Shown piece by piece: positions 42,730 through 52,789 of a stretch of 64,000 nt of DNA. The DNA comes from Micromonospora echinospora (GTDB lineage: Bacteria > Actinomycetota > Actinomycetes > Mycobacteriales > Micromonosporaceae). The stretch's first letter is position 1, and the number at the start of each line of letters is the position of its first letter. The position numbers were made by a program, and so were the translations under genes. Location: NCBI RefSeq assembly GCF_900091495.1, contig NZ_LT607413.1, positions 5,347,001 to 5,411,000 of the forward strand. The letters are read 5' to 3'. The notes beneath the pieces are model-generated. The model was not told the DNA's origin and searched no databases. It saw only the letters and a program-made list of their open reading frames with translations.

Positions 42730-45700
42730 CTAGTCGAGAAGGTCGAAGAAGTCGTTTCCCGTCGCGTCGACCTTGTCCGAGCCGGCGTCCACGCTCGACA
42801 TGAGCCGGCCGAGGGCGTCGGCGAGCCGCTTGCGGGCCACCGCGTCCAGGGTGAGGCTCGCCAGGTCGGACTCCAGCCGGGTCAGGTCCTCGAGCACCCC
42901 GAGCGCCGTGGTCGCCCGCTCGGGCATCAGCTCGCCCCGCAGGTACCCGACCAGCTCTCGGACGTTCGGATAGTCGAGGACCAGCGTGGCCGGCAGCGTG
43001 AGGCCGGTCGCGGTGGCCAGACGGTTGCGCAGCTCCACGGCGGTCAGCGAGTCGAACCCGAGGTCGGTCAGCGACCGCGAGCTGTCCAGCTCGTCGCCGG
43101 ACGCGTGGCCGAGGACCCGGGCGATCTCGGCGAGCACCAACTCCCGCAACACCCGGTCCTGTTCGGCGGGGGGAAGTCCGGGCAGGGTGCGGGCAAGGTC
43201 CGCGCCGCCCGGCCGGGCCCCGCCACCGCCGGCCGACCCGGTCCCGCCGGTGACGCCGTGGCCGACCGGGCCGGTGGCCGGTGCCGCAGCGCCGGAGCCG
43301 GGCGCGCCACCCGTGGCGAGCAGACCGTGCAGTACGGCGGGAACCGCCCGCCGGTCGTGCCGGCCCAGCAGCGCGGCGTCGACCTCGGCGAGGACCCGCG
43401 TCGTCGCGTCCGAGTCGAGCGCGTCCTCCAGCAGGTCCAGCCCGCGCTCCGCCGACAGCGGAGCCAGCCCGATCTCCCGCATCCGGCGCAGCCCGGCGGC
43501 GCTCACCTGCTCGGCCATGCCGGCCGGTAGCTCCCAGAGGCCCCACGCCAGCGACTGCGCCGGCAACCCGTTCGCGCGCCGGTGCTGCGCGAGGGCGTCG
43601 AGGTAGGCGTTGGCCGCCGCGTAACCCGACTGTCCCGGCGACCCGAGCAGCCCGGCGGCGGAGGAGAACAGCACGAACGCCGCCAGGTCGCACTCCCGGG
43701 TCTGCTCGTGCAGGTGCCGTGCGCCGTCCACCTTCGGCCGCAGCACCGCCGCCACCCGCTTCGCGGTCTGCGCCTCGACGACGCCGTCGTCCAACACGCC
43801 GGCCAGGTGCAGCACCGCGGTGAGCGGATGCGCGACGGGCACCGACCCGAGCAGTTCGGCCAGGGCCGTCGGGTCGGCGACGTCGCACGCGACGACGCGT
43901 ACCGACTCGGCGCCCGCCTTTTCTAGCTCGCCGACCAGGTCGGCGGTGCCGGGGGCGTCCGGCCCGCGCCGGGAGGTGAGCAGCAGGTGCCGGGCCCGGC
44001 CCCGCTCGACCAGGTGTCGTGCCACGAGGTGACCGAGGGCGCCGGTCGCGCCGGTGAGCAGGACCGTGCCGTCCGGGTTCCACGGGCGGGGGGCGGATGC
44101 TTCCGGGGTGCCGGACGCGGCCTCGACCGCCCGGTGGAGCCGGGGCACCAGGAGGCCACCCGCGTCGACGACGACCTGCGGCTCACCGCTGGCGCCCGCC
44201 GTGGCCAACGCCGACCGCGACTGCGGCGCGTCGTCCAGGTCCACCAGGACGAACCGCCCGGGATGCTCGGACTGCGCCGACCGCAGCAGCCCCCACGCCG
44301 CCGCCTGGGCCAGGTCCCGCGGGGGGTCACCGACCGCGCCCCGGGTCACCACCGCCAACCGGGCCGCGGCGTACCGGGGCTCGGCCAACCAGCGGTGGAC
44401 CAGCCCCAGCGCGGCCGGGACCACGCCGTGCGGGTCGTCGCCACCCGCCGGGAGTTCGGCGAAGACCACGTCGGGGACCGGGTCGGACGGCGTCAGGTCG
44501 TCGAGCCACACCACCGGGGCCTCGGACCGGGGCGGGTCCACCGGCACCCACCGCAGCTCGTACGATCCGCCGTGCGCGGCCGACCCGCCGGGGAGCTGGT
44601 CGGCGGCGACGGGCCGCAGGGCGACCTGCCGGACCGTAGCGACCGGGGCGCCGGAGGCGTCGGCGAGGACGACGTCGACGCCGTCCGCCACGCGGGTCAG
44701 CCGGACCCGCAACGTCGAGGCGCCGTGGGCGTGGACCTGAAGGCCGGTCCACGTGAACGGCACCGCGATCCCGCCCTCCGGGTCGGCGTCGTCGACCAGG
44801 CCGAGCGCGTGCAGCGACGCGTCGAGCAGGGCGGGGTGCAGCAGGAACCCGTCCGTGCCGGCCGCCCCGGCGGGCAACGTCACGTCGGCGAAGACCTCGT
44901 CGCCCCGCCGCCACGCCCGTCCGAGTCCCTGGAAGACCGGACCGTAGTCGTAGCCGGCGGCGCGCAGGCGGTCGTAGAGGCCTGCCGTGTCCAGCGGTGT
45001 CGCGCCCGGCGGCGGCCAGATCCTCAGCCGGGTGGCGTCACTGGTCCGCACCGGCGCGACCGCCCCGGTCGCGTGCGGGGTCCACGGCCCGTCGGGGTGG
45101 CGCGCGTGGATCGTCAGCGGACGCGTCCCGTCGACCTCCGGTTCGGCGAGGACCACCCGGGTCTCGACGACGCCGCCCTCCGGGAGCACCAGCGGGGCCT
45201 GCAACAGCAGTTCGACCACCTCGGGGCAGCCGGCGTGGTCACCGGCCCGCGCCGCCAGTTCCGCCAGCAGCGCGCCCGGCACGACGACGGCGCCACCGAT
45301 CCGGTGGTCGGCGAGCCACGGCTGCGCGGCGACCGACAGCTCACCGGTCAGCAACAGCCCGCCACGGCCCGACGCCGCCGGCACCTCGACCGGTTCCCCG
45401 AGCAGTGGCCGGACCGACGGCGTCAGCCAGTACCGCCGACGCTGGAACGGATAGGTGGGCAACTCCACGTGCGGGCCGGTCCCGCCGACCACCGTGGTCC
45501 AGTCGACGTCCACGCCCGCGACGAAGAGGCGGGCCAGCGCCTCCCGCACCGAGTCTGCCTCGTCGCGTCCGGTGCGCAGCAGCGGTACGGCGACCGTCCG
45601 GCCGCCGGTGGGGTCGGCGGCGTCCAGGTCGTCGACGCAGTCGAGGACCATGGCGGACAGCACGCCCCCGGGGCCGACCTCCAGGAACCGGGTGACCCCC

Positions 45701-48357
45701 TGGTCGCGGAGCCGGCGCACGCTCTCGGCGAACCGCACCGGTCGCCGTACGTGCCGGGTCCAGTGCCCCGGGGCGATCGCGTCGACCGTCTGCCCCGTCT
45801 CGTTGGCGACCAGGGCGATCTCCAGCGGCCGGTGGGTGAGTTCCGCCTCCAGCGCGCCGAACTCCGCCAGCATCGGGTCCATCAGCGGGGAGTGGAACGC
45901 GTGGCTGACCCGCAGGCGGGTGGTCTTGCGGCCCCGGGCGGCGAACGCGTCGGCCACCGCCTGGACCGCGTCCTGCGGGCCGGCGACCACGACCGAGGCC
46001 GGGCCGTTGACGGCGGCGAGACCGACCCGCGCCGCCGGGTCGGCGATCAGCGGCTCGACCTCGTCCGGGGTGGCCTGGATCGCGACCATCACGCCGCCGG
46101 CGGGCAGCTCCTGCATCATCCGGCCCCGGGCGACGACCAGCCGGGCGGCGTCCTCCAGCGACAGCGCGCCCGCCACGTGCGCGGCGGTGATCTCGCCGAC
46201 CGAGTGGCCGAGGACGACGTCCGGCCGGACCCCCCAGTGCCGCAGCAGGTGGTACAGCGCCACCTCCACGGCGAACAGGGCCGGCTGGGTGTACCCGGTC
46301 TGGTCCAGCAGGTCCGCGTCGTCGAGGACCGTCCGGACGGGACGGTCCAGGTGTCGGTCCAGCGCGGCGCAGACCTCGTCGAGGGCCGCCGCGAAGCGTG
46401 GCTCGGCGGCGGCCAGTTCCCGTCCCGTCGCCGCCCGCTGCGACCCCTGCCCGGAGAAGACCAGGGCCAGCCTGCCCTCGGTGGCCGTGCCGGTGACCAC
46501 CGTCGGGGCGTCCCGTCCGGCGGCGAGCGCGGCGAGGCCGTCGCGGTCGAGCACGATGGCGCGCCGCTCGAATCGGGTACGCGCGGCGGCGGCCGCCGCC
46601 ACCGCGCCGAACGGCAGGTCCGGCCGGTCGGACAGGAGGGTGTCGAGCCGTCCGGCCTGCTCGTGGAGGGCGGCCTCGGTCCGCGCGGAGACCACCAGCG
46701 GCCCGGCCGTCGCCGAGCCGCCGGTCGGTACCGGCGCGCGGCCCGGCTCGACCCCCAGGTCGTGCTCGTCCGGCGTCTCCTCCAGGATCACGTGGGCGTT
46801 GGTGCCGCTGATCCCGAACGAGGAGACCGCCGCACGGCGCGGCGCGGTCCCGGCTGGCCAGGGCTGCTCCTCGGTGAGCAGGCGCAGCGGGCCGGCCGAC
46901 CAGTCCACGTACGGCGTCGGCTCGTCGACGTGCAGCGTGCGGGGCAGCCGACCGTGCCGTAGCGCGAGCACCATCTTGATCACGCCGGCCACGCCGGCCG
47001 CCGCCTGGGTGTGACCGATGTTGGACTTGACCGACCCGAGCCAGAGCGGGTCCTGCCGTCCGGTGCCGTACGCGGCGAGCAACGCCTTGGCCTCGATTGG
47101 GTCGCCGAGCCGGGTTCCGGTGCCGTGCGCCTCGACCGCGTCCACGTCGGACGGCGCGAGTCGCGCGTCGGCGAGGGCGTCGGCGATCAGTCGCTGCTGC
47201 GACGGACCGTTCGGCGCGGTCAGCCCGTTGGACGCACCGTCGGAGTTGACCGCGCTGCCCCGCAGGACCGCTAGGACCCGCCGACCGTTCCGGCGGGCGT
47301 CGGCGAGACGTTCGAGGACCAGCACCCCGGCGCCCTCGGCCCACCCGGTCCCGTCGGCCGCCGCCGCGAACGACCGGCACCGTCCGTCGGGGGAGAGGCC
47401 GCGCTGGCGGCTGAACTCGGTGAAGACCAGCGGTGTCCCGAGCACGGTCACCCCGCCGGCCAGCGCGAGGGCGCACTCCCCGGCACGCAGCGACCGGGCC
47501 GCCAGATGCAGGGCGACGAGCGACGACGAACAGGCCGTGTCCACCGACAGCGACGGCCCCTCCAGGCCCAGCGTGTACGAGACCCGACCGGAGACGACGC
47601 TCGACGCGTTGCCGGCGAGCAGGAAGCCGCCGACGTCCGGCGGGACGGCGCCGAGGGGCGGCGCGTAGTCGTTGCCGATGACCCCGGTGAACACGCCGGT
47701 GCGGCTGCCCCGCAGCGCGCGCGGGTCGATGCCGGCCCGCTCCAGCGCCTCCCAGGAGATCTCCAGCATCAGCCGCTGCTGCGGGTCGGTGGCCAGCGCT
47801 TCCCGGGGCGACAGCCCGAAGAAACCGGCGTCGAAGTCACCCGCGTCGTAGAGGAAACCGCCGTGCCGGGCGTACGTGGAGCCGGGCTGGTCCGGGTCGG
47901 GGTGGAACAGGTCCGGGTCCCAGCCCCGGTCGGTGGGGAACGGGCCGATCCGGTCCCGCCCGTCGACCAGGTCGGCCCAGAACGCGTCCGGAGTGGACAC
48001 CCCGCCGGGGAAGCGGCAGGCCATCGCCACGATCGCGATCGGATCGTCGGTGGGGACGTCCGGCTCTTCGCCGGCCGGACGGACCGTGACGGCGGTCGTG
48101 GGTCCGGCCGGGCCGGACTGTTCGGCCAGGTAAGCGGCGAGGGCCGACGGGTTGGGGTAGTCGAAGGCGAGCGTGCCGGAGAGCGGCAGTCCACTCGCGT
48201 CGGCCAGTCGCTCGGTCAGTTCGAGCGCGCTCAGCGAGTCGAAGCCCATGTCGGCGAACGCCCCGTCGGGCGGAACGTCGTCACGCGGGCGACCCAGTAC
48301 CGCGGCCGCCTCGGTGCGAACGACGTCCAACCACCACTGCTTGTCGGGGTCCCCCAC
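42730..48357 (-). CDS. One-module type I polyketide synthase, ACP-KS-AT-DH-KR-ACP
   Basis: A 1,875-residue PKS. Order: ACP1 with Ser41 in [10 protein letters not shown] with Cys276 in DTACSSS, HGTGT and [12 protein letters not shown] with Ser719 in GHSVGE and HAFH at 819-822, the signature for malonyl-CoA; DH with His1018 (HxxxGxxxxP) and Asp1179 (DASLH); KR with TGATGALG, the LDD motif of B-type reductases and Tyr1579 (YAAAN); ACP2 with Ser1770. All catalytic residues seem present. There is no ER and no thioesterase. An N-terminal ACP before KS is the Pks13-like layout in which a fatty-acyl-AMP ligase loads the primer; such a ligase is divergent next door. Expected product: an acyl chain extended by two carbons with a 2,3-double bond, unless used iteratively. 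GTG 48357 follows an SD GGAAAGG. Confidence 0.93.
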   Translation of the reverse strand: MGDPDKQWWLDVVRTEAAAVLGRPRDDVPPDGAFADMGFDSLSALELTERLADASGLPLSGTLAFDYPNPSALAAYLAEQSGPAGPTTAVTVRPAGEEPDVPTDDPIAIVAMACRFPGGVSTPDAFWADLVDGRDRIGPFPTDRGWDPDLFHPDPDQPGSTYARHGGFLYDAGDFDAGFFGLSPREALATDPQQRLMLEISWEALERAGIDPRALRGSRTGVFTGVIGNDYAPPLGAVPPDVGGFLLAGNASSVVSGRVSYTLGLEGPSLSVDTACSSSLVALHLAARSLRAGECALALAGGVTVLGTPLVFTEFSRQRGLSPDGRCRSFAAAADGTGWAEGAGVLVLERLADARRNGRRVLAVLRGSAVNSDGASNGLTAPNGPSQQRLIADALADARLAPSDVDAVEAHGTGTRLGDPIEAKALLAAYGTGRQDPLWLGSVKSNIGHTQAAAGVAGVIKMVLALRHGRLPRTLHVDEPTPYVDWSAGPLRLLTEEQPWPAGTAPRRAAVSSFGISGTNAHVILEETPDEHDLGVEPGRAPVPTGGSATAGPLVVSARTEAALHEQAGRLDTLLSDRPDLPFGAVAAAAAARTRFERRAIVLDRDGLAALAAGRDAPTVVTGTATEGRLALVFSGQGSQRAATGRELAAAEPRFAAALDEVCAALDRHLDRPVRTVLDDADLLDQTGYTQPALFAVEVALYHLLRHWGVRPDVVLGHSVGEITAAHVAGALSLEDAARLVVARGRMMQELPAGGVMVAIQATPDEVEPLIADPAARVGLAAVNGPASVVVAGPQDAVQAVADAFAARGRKTTRLRVSHAFHSPLMDPMLAEFGALEAELTHRPLEIALVANETGQTVDAIAPGHWTRHVRRPVRFAESVRRLRDQGVTRFLEVGPGGVLSAMVLDCVDDLDAADPTGGRTVAVPLLRTGRDEADSVREALARLFVAGVDVDWTTVVGGTGPHVELPTYPFQRRRYWLTPSVRPLLGEPVEVPAASGRGGLLLTGELSVAAQPWLADHRIGGAVVVPGALLAELAARAGDHAGCPEVVELLLQAPLVLPEGGVVETRVVLAEPEVDGTRPLTIHARHPDGPWTPHATGAVAPVRTSDATRLRIWPPPGATPLDTAGLYDRLRAAGYDYGPVFQGLGRAWRRGDEVFADVTLPAGAAGTDGFLLHPALLDASLHALGLVDDADPEGGIAVPFTWTGLQVHAHGASTLRVRLTRVADGVDVVLADASGAPVATVRQVALRPVAADQLPGGSAAHGGSYELRWVPVDPPRSEAPVVWLDDLTPSDPVPDVVFAELPAGGDDPHGVVPAALGLVHRWLAEPRYAAARLAVVTRGAVGDPPRDLAQAAAWGLLRSAQSEHPGRFVLVDLDDAPQSRSALATAGASGEPQVVVDAGGLLVPRLHRAVEAASGTPEASAPRPWNPDGTVLLTGATGALGHLVARHLVERGRARHLLLTSRRGPDAPGTADLVGELEKAGAESVRVVACDVADPTALAELLGSVPVAHPLTAVLHLAGVLDDGVVEAQTAKRVAAVLRPKVDGARHLHEQTRECDLAAFVLFSSAAGLLGSPGQSGYAAANAYLDALAQHRRANGLPAQSLAWGLWELPAGMAEQVSAAGLRRMREIGLAPLSAERGLDLLEDALDSDATTRVLAEVDAALLGRHDRRAVPAVLHGLLATGGAPGSGAAAPATGPVGHGVTGGTGSAGGGGARPGGADLARTLPGLPPAEQDRVLRELVLAEIARVLGHASGDELDSSRSLTDLGFDSLTAVELRNRLATATGLTLPATLVLDYPNVRELVGYLRGELMPERATTALGVLEDLTRLESDLASLTLDAVARKRLADALGRLMSSVDAGSDKVDATGNDFFDLLD

Positions 48358-48544
48358 CGGTCGCCGCCTTTCCGCGCACGTCACCCACCACGCCTCGGCG
48401 ACCCACCCACCGAGTGGCGCCCATCCTCCATCGGGGGCGGCGATCGGCACAACATACGGCCGCCGGCAATCCCGCCTCGGTCGCCTATGGTCACCGTCGG
48501 TACGGCTGGCCTATCCTGTGGCCCATGATCCAGGCGCGACTGTC

Positions 48545-50188
48545 ATGAGTCGTTTCGTCGACACCGTCGTCGGCACCGCCGCCCGCTCGACGCGCGGTAT
48601 GGTCACCGGCGCTCCCACCCACCCGGTGCGGCGGAGCTGGGGCGATCTGCACGCCGCCGCCCGACGCACCGCGGCGGCGCTGGTCGAGAGTGGACTGCGC
48701 GCCCGTGAGGCGGTCGCGGTCCTGGCCGGCGACCCCGGTCAGGTCGCGCAGGTCGTCCAGGGTGTCTGGCTGGCCGGCGGCAGCGTGACCATGTTGCACC
48801 AGCCCACCGCGCGCACCGATCTGGCCGTCTGGCGGGACGACACGCTGCGTGTCCTTCGCATGATCGACGCGCGCCTGGTGCTGGTGGGCGCGCCGTTCGA
48901 GGCGATGGCCGAGGTGCTCCGCGAGCAGGGCATCGCCCACCGGATCATCGCCGACCTGGACAGCGACCGGGAGTTCACCGTCGTGCCGGCCGCCGAGGAC
49001 GACACCGCGCTGCTCCAGCTGACCAGTGGCTCGACCGCCGAGCCGAAGGCGGTCCAGATCACCCACCGCAACCTCTGTGCGAACCTCGTGGACACTGTGG
49101 CCCGCCTGGAGTGCGGCGATTCCGACGTGGTGGTCAGCTGGTTGCCGCTCTTCCACGACATGGGCATGGTCGGCTGCCTGCTGCTCCCGATGTTCAGCGG
49201 CGCCGAGCTGGTCAGCGTCACTCCTGCGGAGTTCCTCGGCCGTCCGCTGGTGTGGGCCGAGCTGATGAGCCGGTACGGCGGCACGATCACGGCCGCGCCC
49301 AACTTCGCGTACGCCATCTTGACCCGACAGCTCGCCCGCACCGAGGCCGGCTCGCTCGACCTGTCCCGGATGAAGTCCGCGTGCAACGGCGCGGAGCCGA
49401 TCGACCCGTCGACGGTGGAGGCGTTCGTCGCGGCGGGATCGCGGTTCGGCCTGCGGCCCCAGGCGATCAACTGCTGCTACGGCGCGGCGGAGAGCGCCCT
49501 GGTGATCTCGCTGTCGGATCTGTCCGACCCGATGCTCCTCGACACCGTCGACGCCCTGGAACTGGAGAAGAATCGGCGGGCGGTGCCGGTGTCGGACGGC
49601 CGGACGACCGGGGTGCGCCGGCTGCCGCTGCTCGGTGTCCCCTTCGGAAGTGTCGCCGTCCGCGTGGTCGACGACTCCGGCGCCGAGCTGGGTGACCGCG
49701 AGGTCGGCCGGCTGCAACTGCGCGGGGACTCGGTGACCCGGGGTTACCTCACCGAACAGGGGCCGGTCGCCGCCCTGGACGACGACGGCTGGCTGGACAT
49801 CGGCGACGAGGGCTACCTGGTCGACGGCCAGATCGTCGTCTGCGGACGCGAGAAGGACGTCATCATCATGGGGGGCCGGAACATCTACCCCACCGACATC
49901 GAACGCGCGGCCGCCTCGGTCGACGGCGTCCGGGACGGCAACGTCGCGGCGGTGCGGCTGATGGCCGGCGACGGCGTGGCACGGGAGTCGTTCGCGGTGC
50001 TGGTCGAGTCGCGGCGCGCCGGTGACCCGGCCGCCGAAAAGGCGCTGCGTGACGCCGTCGTCCACCGGGTCGTCGCCGAGATCGACGCCCGTCCCGCGTC
50101 GGTCGTCGTCCTGCCGCCGGGCTCCCTCCCGAAGACCCCGTCCGGCAAGCTGCGTCGTGCGGCGGCCCGCGCGCTCGTCCCGGGCTGA
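48545..50188 (+). CDS. Fatty-acyl-AMP ligase-like protein (FadD/FAAL group)
   Basis: A 547-residue adenylate-forming enzyme. P-loop LTSGSTAEPKAVQITH, the FAAL-typical VVSWLPLFHDMGMVG, CCYGAAESAL, the hinge around DIGDEGYLVDGQIVVCGREKD and the C-terminal catalytic Lys in PKTPSGKLRR. FAALs activate fatty acids as acyl-AMP and pass them to an ACP instead of CoA. The likely acceptor is ACP1 of the divergent PKS. The 187-base gap upstream (48358-48544) is the shared promoter region; a -10-like TATCCT (48512-48517) lies 27 bases before ATG 48545. Longer in-frame upstream sequence lacks coding character. Confidence 0.88.
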   Translation: MSRFVDTVVGTAARSTRGMVTGAPTHPVRRSWGDLHAAARRTAAALVESGLRAREAVAVLAGDPGQVAQVVQGVWLAGGSVTMLHQPTARTDLAVWRDDTLRVLRMIDARLVLVGAPFEAMAEVLREQGIAHRIIADLDSDREFTVVPAAEDDTALLQLTSGSTAEPKAVQITHRNLCANLVDTVARLECGDSDVVVSWLPLFHDMGMVGCLLLPMFSGAELVSVTPAEFLGRPLVWAELMSRYGGTITAAPNFAYAILTRQLARTEAGSLDLSRMKSACNGAEPIDPSTVEAFVAAGSRFGLRPQAINCCYGAAESALVISLSDLSDPMLLDTVDALELEKNRRAVPVSDGRTTGVRRLPLLGVPFGSVAVRVVDDSGAELGDREVGRLQLRGDSVTRGYLTEQGPVAALDDDGWLDIGDEGYLVDGQIVVCGREKDVIIMGGRNIYPTDIERAAASVDGVRDGNVAAVRLMAGDGVARESFAVLVESRRAGDPAAEKALRDAVVHRVVAEIDARPASVVVLPPGSLPKTPSGKLRRAAARALVPG

Positions 50189-50226
50189 CCACCACCACCG
50201 ACCGTCCCGCCGCTGGAGGAACCCCG

Positions 50227-52716
50227 ATGCGTTCACTTGACCAGGCGCGTGCCCTGTGCGAGTCCTACCTGCCGGGGCTGATCGACGGGCTGTCGGCGCT
50301 CCCCTTCGAGCAGCGGGAGTCGTCCGGCGGCGCCACGCTGCCGGTGTTCCGGGCCAGCGGAGGCCCCGGCCTGGTGATCCCGAAGGACTACGGCGGGCTC
50401 GGGGCCACCCCGTTGGACGCGGTACGGGTCATGCGGGCGATCGGCGCGCACGCGCCGTCGCTGGCGGTGGGGACCACGATGCACCACTTCTCGGTGGCGA
50501 CGCTGTTCACCTTCGCCGAGAGCATCAAGAACTCCGGCATGGAGTGGGCCCTGCTGGAGGCGATCACCAGCCGTAACCTGCTCGTCTCGTCCGGGTTCGC
50601 CGAGGGACGTCCGGCCCAGGGGATCCTCGCCCCCACGATGACGGCCACCCCGGCCCCGGGCGGTTACCGGATCAACGGGTCGAAGAAGCCGTGCAGCCTG
50701 AGCCACTCGATGGACCTGCTCACGGCCAGCGTGGCGGTGCCGTCCTCGGACGGCGGGCAGCAGACCGCGTTCCTGCTCATGCCGGCCACGCTGCGGGGCA
50801 TCACGCGGCACCCGTTCTGGGGCAGCAGCGTGCTGGCCGGCGCGGAGAGCGACGAGGTCCGCCTGGCCGACGTCTACATCGAGGAGGAGCTGGTCATCCC
50901 GACCGAGAACGGTCCGGACGGGATGCTCGACGACCTTCAGACCACCGGGTTCATCTGGTTCGAGCTGCTCATCACCGCCTCGTACCTGGGCATGGCGAGC
51001 GCGCTGGTGGAACGCGCCCTGGCCGCCCGGCGTGCCGCGATCACCGACCGGGCCGCCCTGGGCACCCGGTTGGAGACGGCGACGCAGCTCCTGGAGGGCG
51101 CGGCCCGCGCCATGATGGCCGGCGAGACGGACAACGACGCGTTGGCCCGCGTGCTGATGGCCCGGTACGGCGCGCAGGACGCCATCGCCGACGCCGCCCG
51201 GCAGGCGGTCGAGATGCTCGGCGGGATGTCGTTCATCGGCTCGCCCGACGTGGCGTACCTGATCGCGGCGTGCCAGTGCGTCGCGTTCCACCCGCCGTCG
51301 CGGGCCAGCATCGCGGCGGCGATGGTCGACTACCTCGACGGGAGCGGTCCGTTCCTGATGTCCGACGCCGCTCCGACCCCCGCCACGCCGGCCCCGCCGC
51401 CGCAGCCCGCACCGGCCACGCCGGGAAGCCCCGCACCGCCGGTCGCCGCTCCGAACGCCGCCACCGCGGTTTCGACGTCGACCGTCACCGCGCCGACCGC
51501 CCCGACGTCGACGGCCACCACACCGGCCGCCCCGACGCCGACCGCCGACGCGCCCGTCCCGGCGGCGAACGGGACCACACCCCCCGTCGTCGCGACGGCT
51601 CCCGCCGCCAGGTCGGCTCCGGTCCCCGGGTCGCCGGCCCCCGCCCCGACCGCGCCGAGCGGCTCCGCCCCGACCGCCAAGCCCGCGTCGCTCGCCCGCC
51701 CCGCCGCCCCGTACGTCGTCGCCCCGCCCGAGACGCCCCGTGTCGCCGGCCCGTCGACGATGACGGCGGACGACGCCGCCGACTGGGACAACGCGACCTC
51801 CCTGTTCGACGGGGCGGAGGGACTCCGGCTCACCGCACGCGACTGCGACCTGCGGTACTGGTTCGCCAACGTCCCGGAGCGGACGCTGCGCGGCAACGTC
51901 GTCGGCTACGCGCCGGGGCTGGTGACCCCGGACTTCCTCCGCGAGCCGGGCCCGCTGCGGGACGCGCTGATCCAGGAGGTCGCGTTCCGGGCGCTGGCCG
52001 AGGAACGGGCCGCCCGCGCGATCGGGTACATCGTGGCGTGCGCGCCGGACTCCACGACGATGGAGTTCTACGCCACCCAGCTGATGGACGAGACCCGGCA
52101 CGCCATGATCTTCCGGAACCACCTGCGGAACCTCGGCGTCGACGAGGGGGACGTCGCGGACGTCATCGCCCAGCAGACCGCGGCCGACCAGGCGGGCATC
52201 CTCGACCCGCTGGAGGAGCTCGGTATGCCGATCGTGCGGGACCAACGGGACTTCGTCGGTGGCGTGGTGCTGTTGACGATCCTGGTGGAGGGGTTCCTCG
52301 CTCCGTCGTTCGAACTCAGCGAGCGCAAGTGGCGACCTCTCGACCCCCGGATGGCGGACATGGAGAAGGGCGCCGGCATCGACGAGGTACGCCACCTGGC
52401 CGTCGGCACCTCGATCATCCGCGAGCACCTGCAACGGCACCCCGACGAGAAGGAACGACTCGTCGAGCTGATCCGGGGCGGTATGCGGCTGTGGGAGCAG
52501 CTGCCCGTGGCCGACCAGCTCAACCGCTGGGAGAACTGGTTCCAGGAGGGCATCGCGCCGCACGTGGCGGCGATCGGTGACTACGAGATCTGGGACGGAC
52601 GCCGGCTGGTGGACACCACCCCGGAGGAGCGGATCCAGAAGGCCCTGGAGGTCACCAGCATCGTGCACTCCACCCGGCTCACCGACATGGGGCTCGGCCG
52701 GGCGCTGATCTTCTGA
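50227..52716 (+). CDS. Fusion of an acyl-CoA dehydrogenase-fold flavoprotein with a ferritin-like diiron domain
   Basis: An 829-residue two-enzyme fusion. Residues 1 to about 378 have the acyl-CoA dehydrogenase fold (LVIPKDYGGLGATPLDAVRVM; GYRINGSKK; a C-terminal four-helix region with QAVEMLGGMSFIGSPDVAY). Residues about 379-525 are a Pro/Ala/Thr-rich flexible linker. Residues about 545-829 form a ferritin-like four-helix bundle whose ligands fit a diiron site: Glu592 (or 593), Glu622 and His625 in DETRH, Glu688, Glu720 and His723 in DEVRH. Similar diiron proteins are R2-like oxidases, desaturases and N-oxygenases. The flavin part could desaturate an acyl-ACP or act as a flavin monooxygenase. 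It follows the FAAL gene by 38 bases with a GGAGGAA SD. Substrate and reaction are not known. Confidence 0.85.
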   Translation: MRSLDQARALCESYLPGLIDGLSALPFEQRESSGGATLPVFRASGGPGLVIPKDYGGLGATPLDAVRVMRAIGAHAPSLAVGTTMHHFSVATLFTFAESIKNSGMEWALLEAITSRNLLVSSGFAEGRPAQGILAPTMTATPAPGGYRINGSKKPCSLSHSMDLLTASVAVPSSDGGQQTAFLLMPATLRGITRHPFWGSSVLAGAESDEVRLADVYIEEELVIPTENGPDGMLDDLQTTGFIWFELLITASYLGMASALVERALAARRAAITDRAALGTRLETATQLLEGAARAMMAGETDNDALARVLMARYGAQDAIADAARQAVEMLGGMSFIGSPDVAYLIAACQCVAFHPPSRASIAAAMVDYLDGSGPFLMSDAAPTPATPAPPPQPAPATPGSPAPPVAAPNAATAVSTSTVTAPTAPTSTATTPAAPTPTADAPVPAANGTTPPVVATAPAARSAPVPGSPAPAPTAPSGSAPTAKPASLARPAAPYVVAPPETPRVAGPSTMTADDAADWDNATSLFDGAEGLRLTARDCDLRYWFANVPERTLRGNVVGYAPGLVTPDFLREPGPLRDALIQEVAFRALAEERAARAIGYIVACAPDSTTMEFYATQLMDETRHAMIFRNHLRNLGVDEGDVADVIAQQTAADQAGILDPLEELGMPIVRDQRDFVGGVVLLTILVEGFLAPSFELSERKWRPLDPRMADMEKGAGIDEVRHLAVGTSIIREHLQRHPDEKERLVELIRGGMRLWEQLPVADQLNRWENWFQEGIAPHVAAIGDYEIWDGRRLVDTTPEERIQKALEVTSIVHSTRLTDMGLGRALIF

Positions 52717-52723
52717 CCGGTCG

Positions 52724-52760
52724 GTGCGGGTGGGCGGGCGTCGTGCCGACCCACCCGCAC
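52724..52760. terminator. Bidirectional terminator between the flavin/diiron fusion and MmpL genes
   Basis: A perfect 11-bp stem GTGCGGGTGGG (52724-52734) with CCCACCCGCAC (52750-52760) and a 15-base loop lies in the 73-base gap between convergent stop codons. Confidence 0.7.
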
Positions 52761-52789
52761 CCCGCGCAGCGGGGGAGAGGGGCCGCCGC

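Noticed and set aside
43987..46962. A 991-codon plus-strand open frame opposite the PKS
   Set aside because: It is antisense to the PKS AT, DH and KR domains, which have intact active-site motifs; its sequence is low-complexity.
50227..52716. An azoxy or N-N bond forming pathway inferred from a flavoprotein plus diiron protein next to an aminotransferase
   Set aside because: The fold-level resemblance is suggestive, but no seryl-tRNA-dependent transferase or other signature gene of such pathways is present, so it is not claimed.
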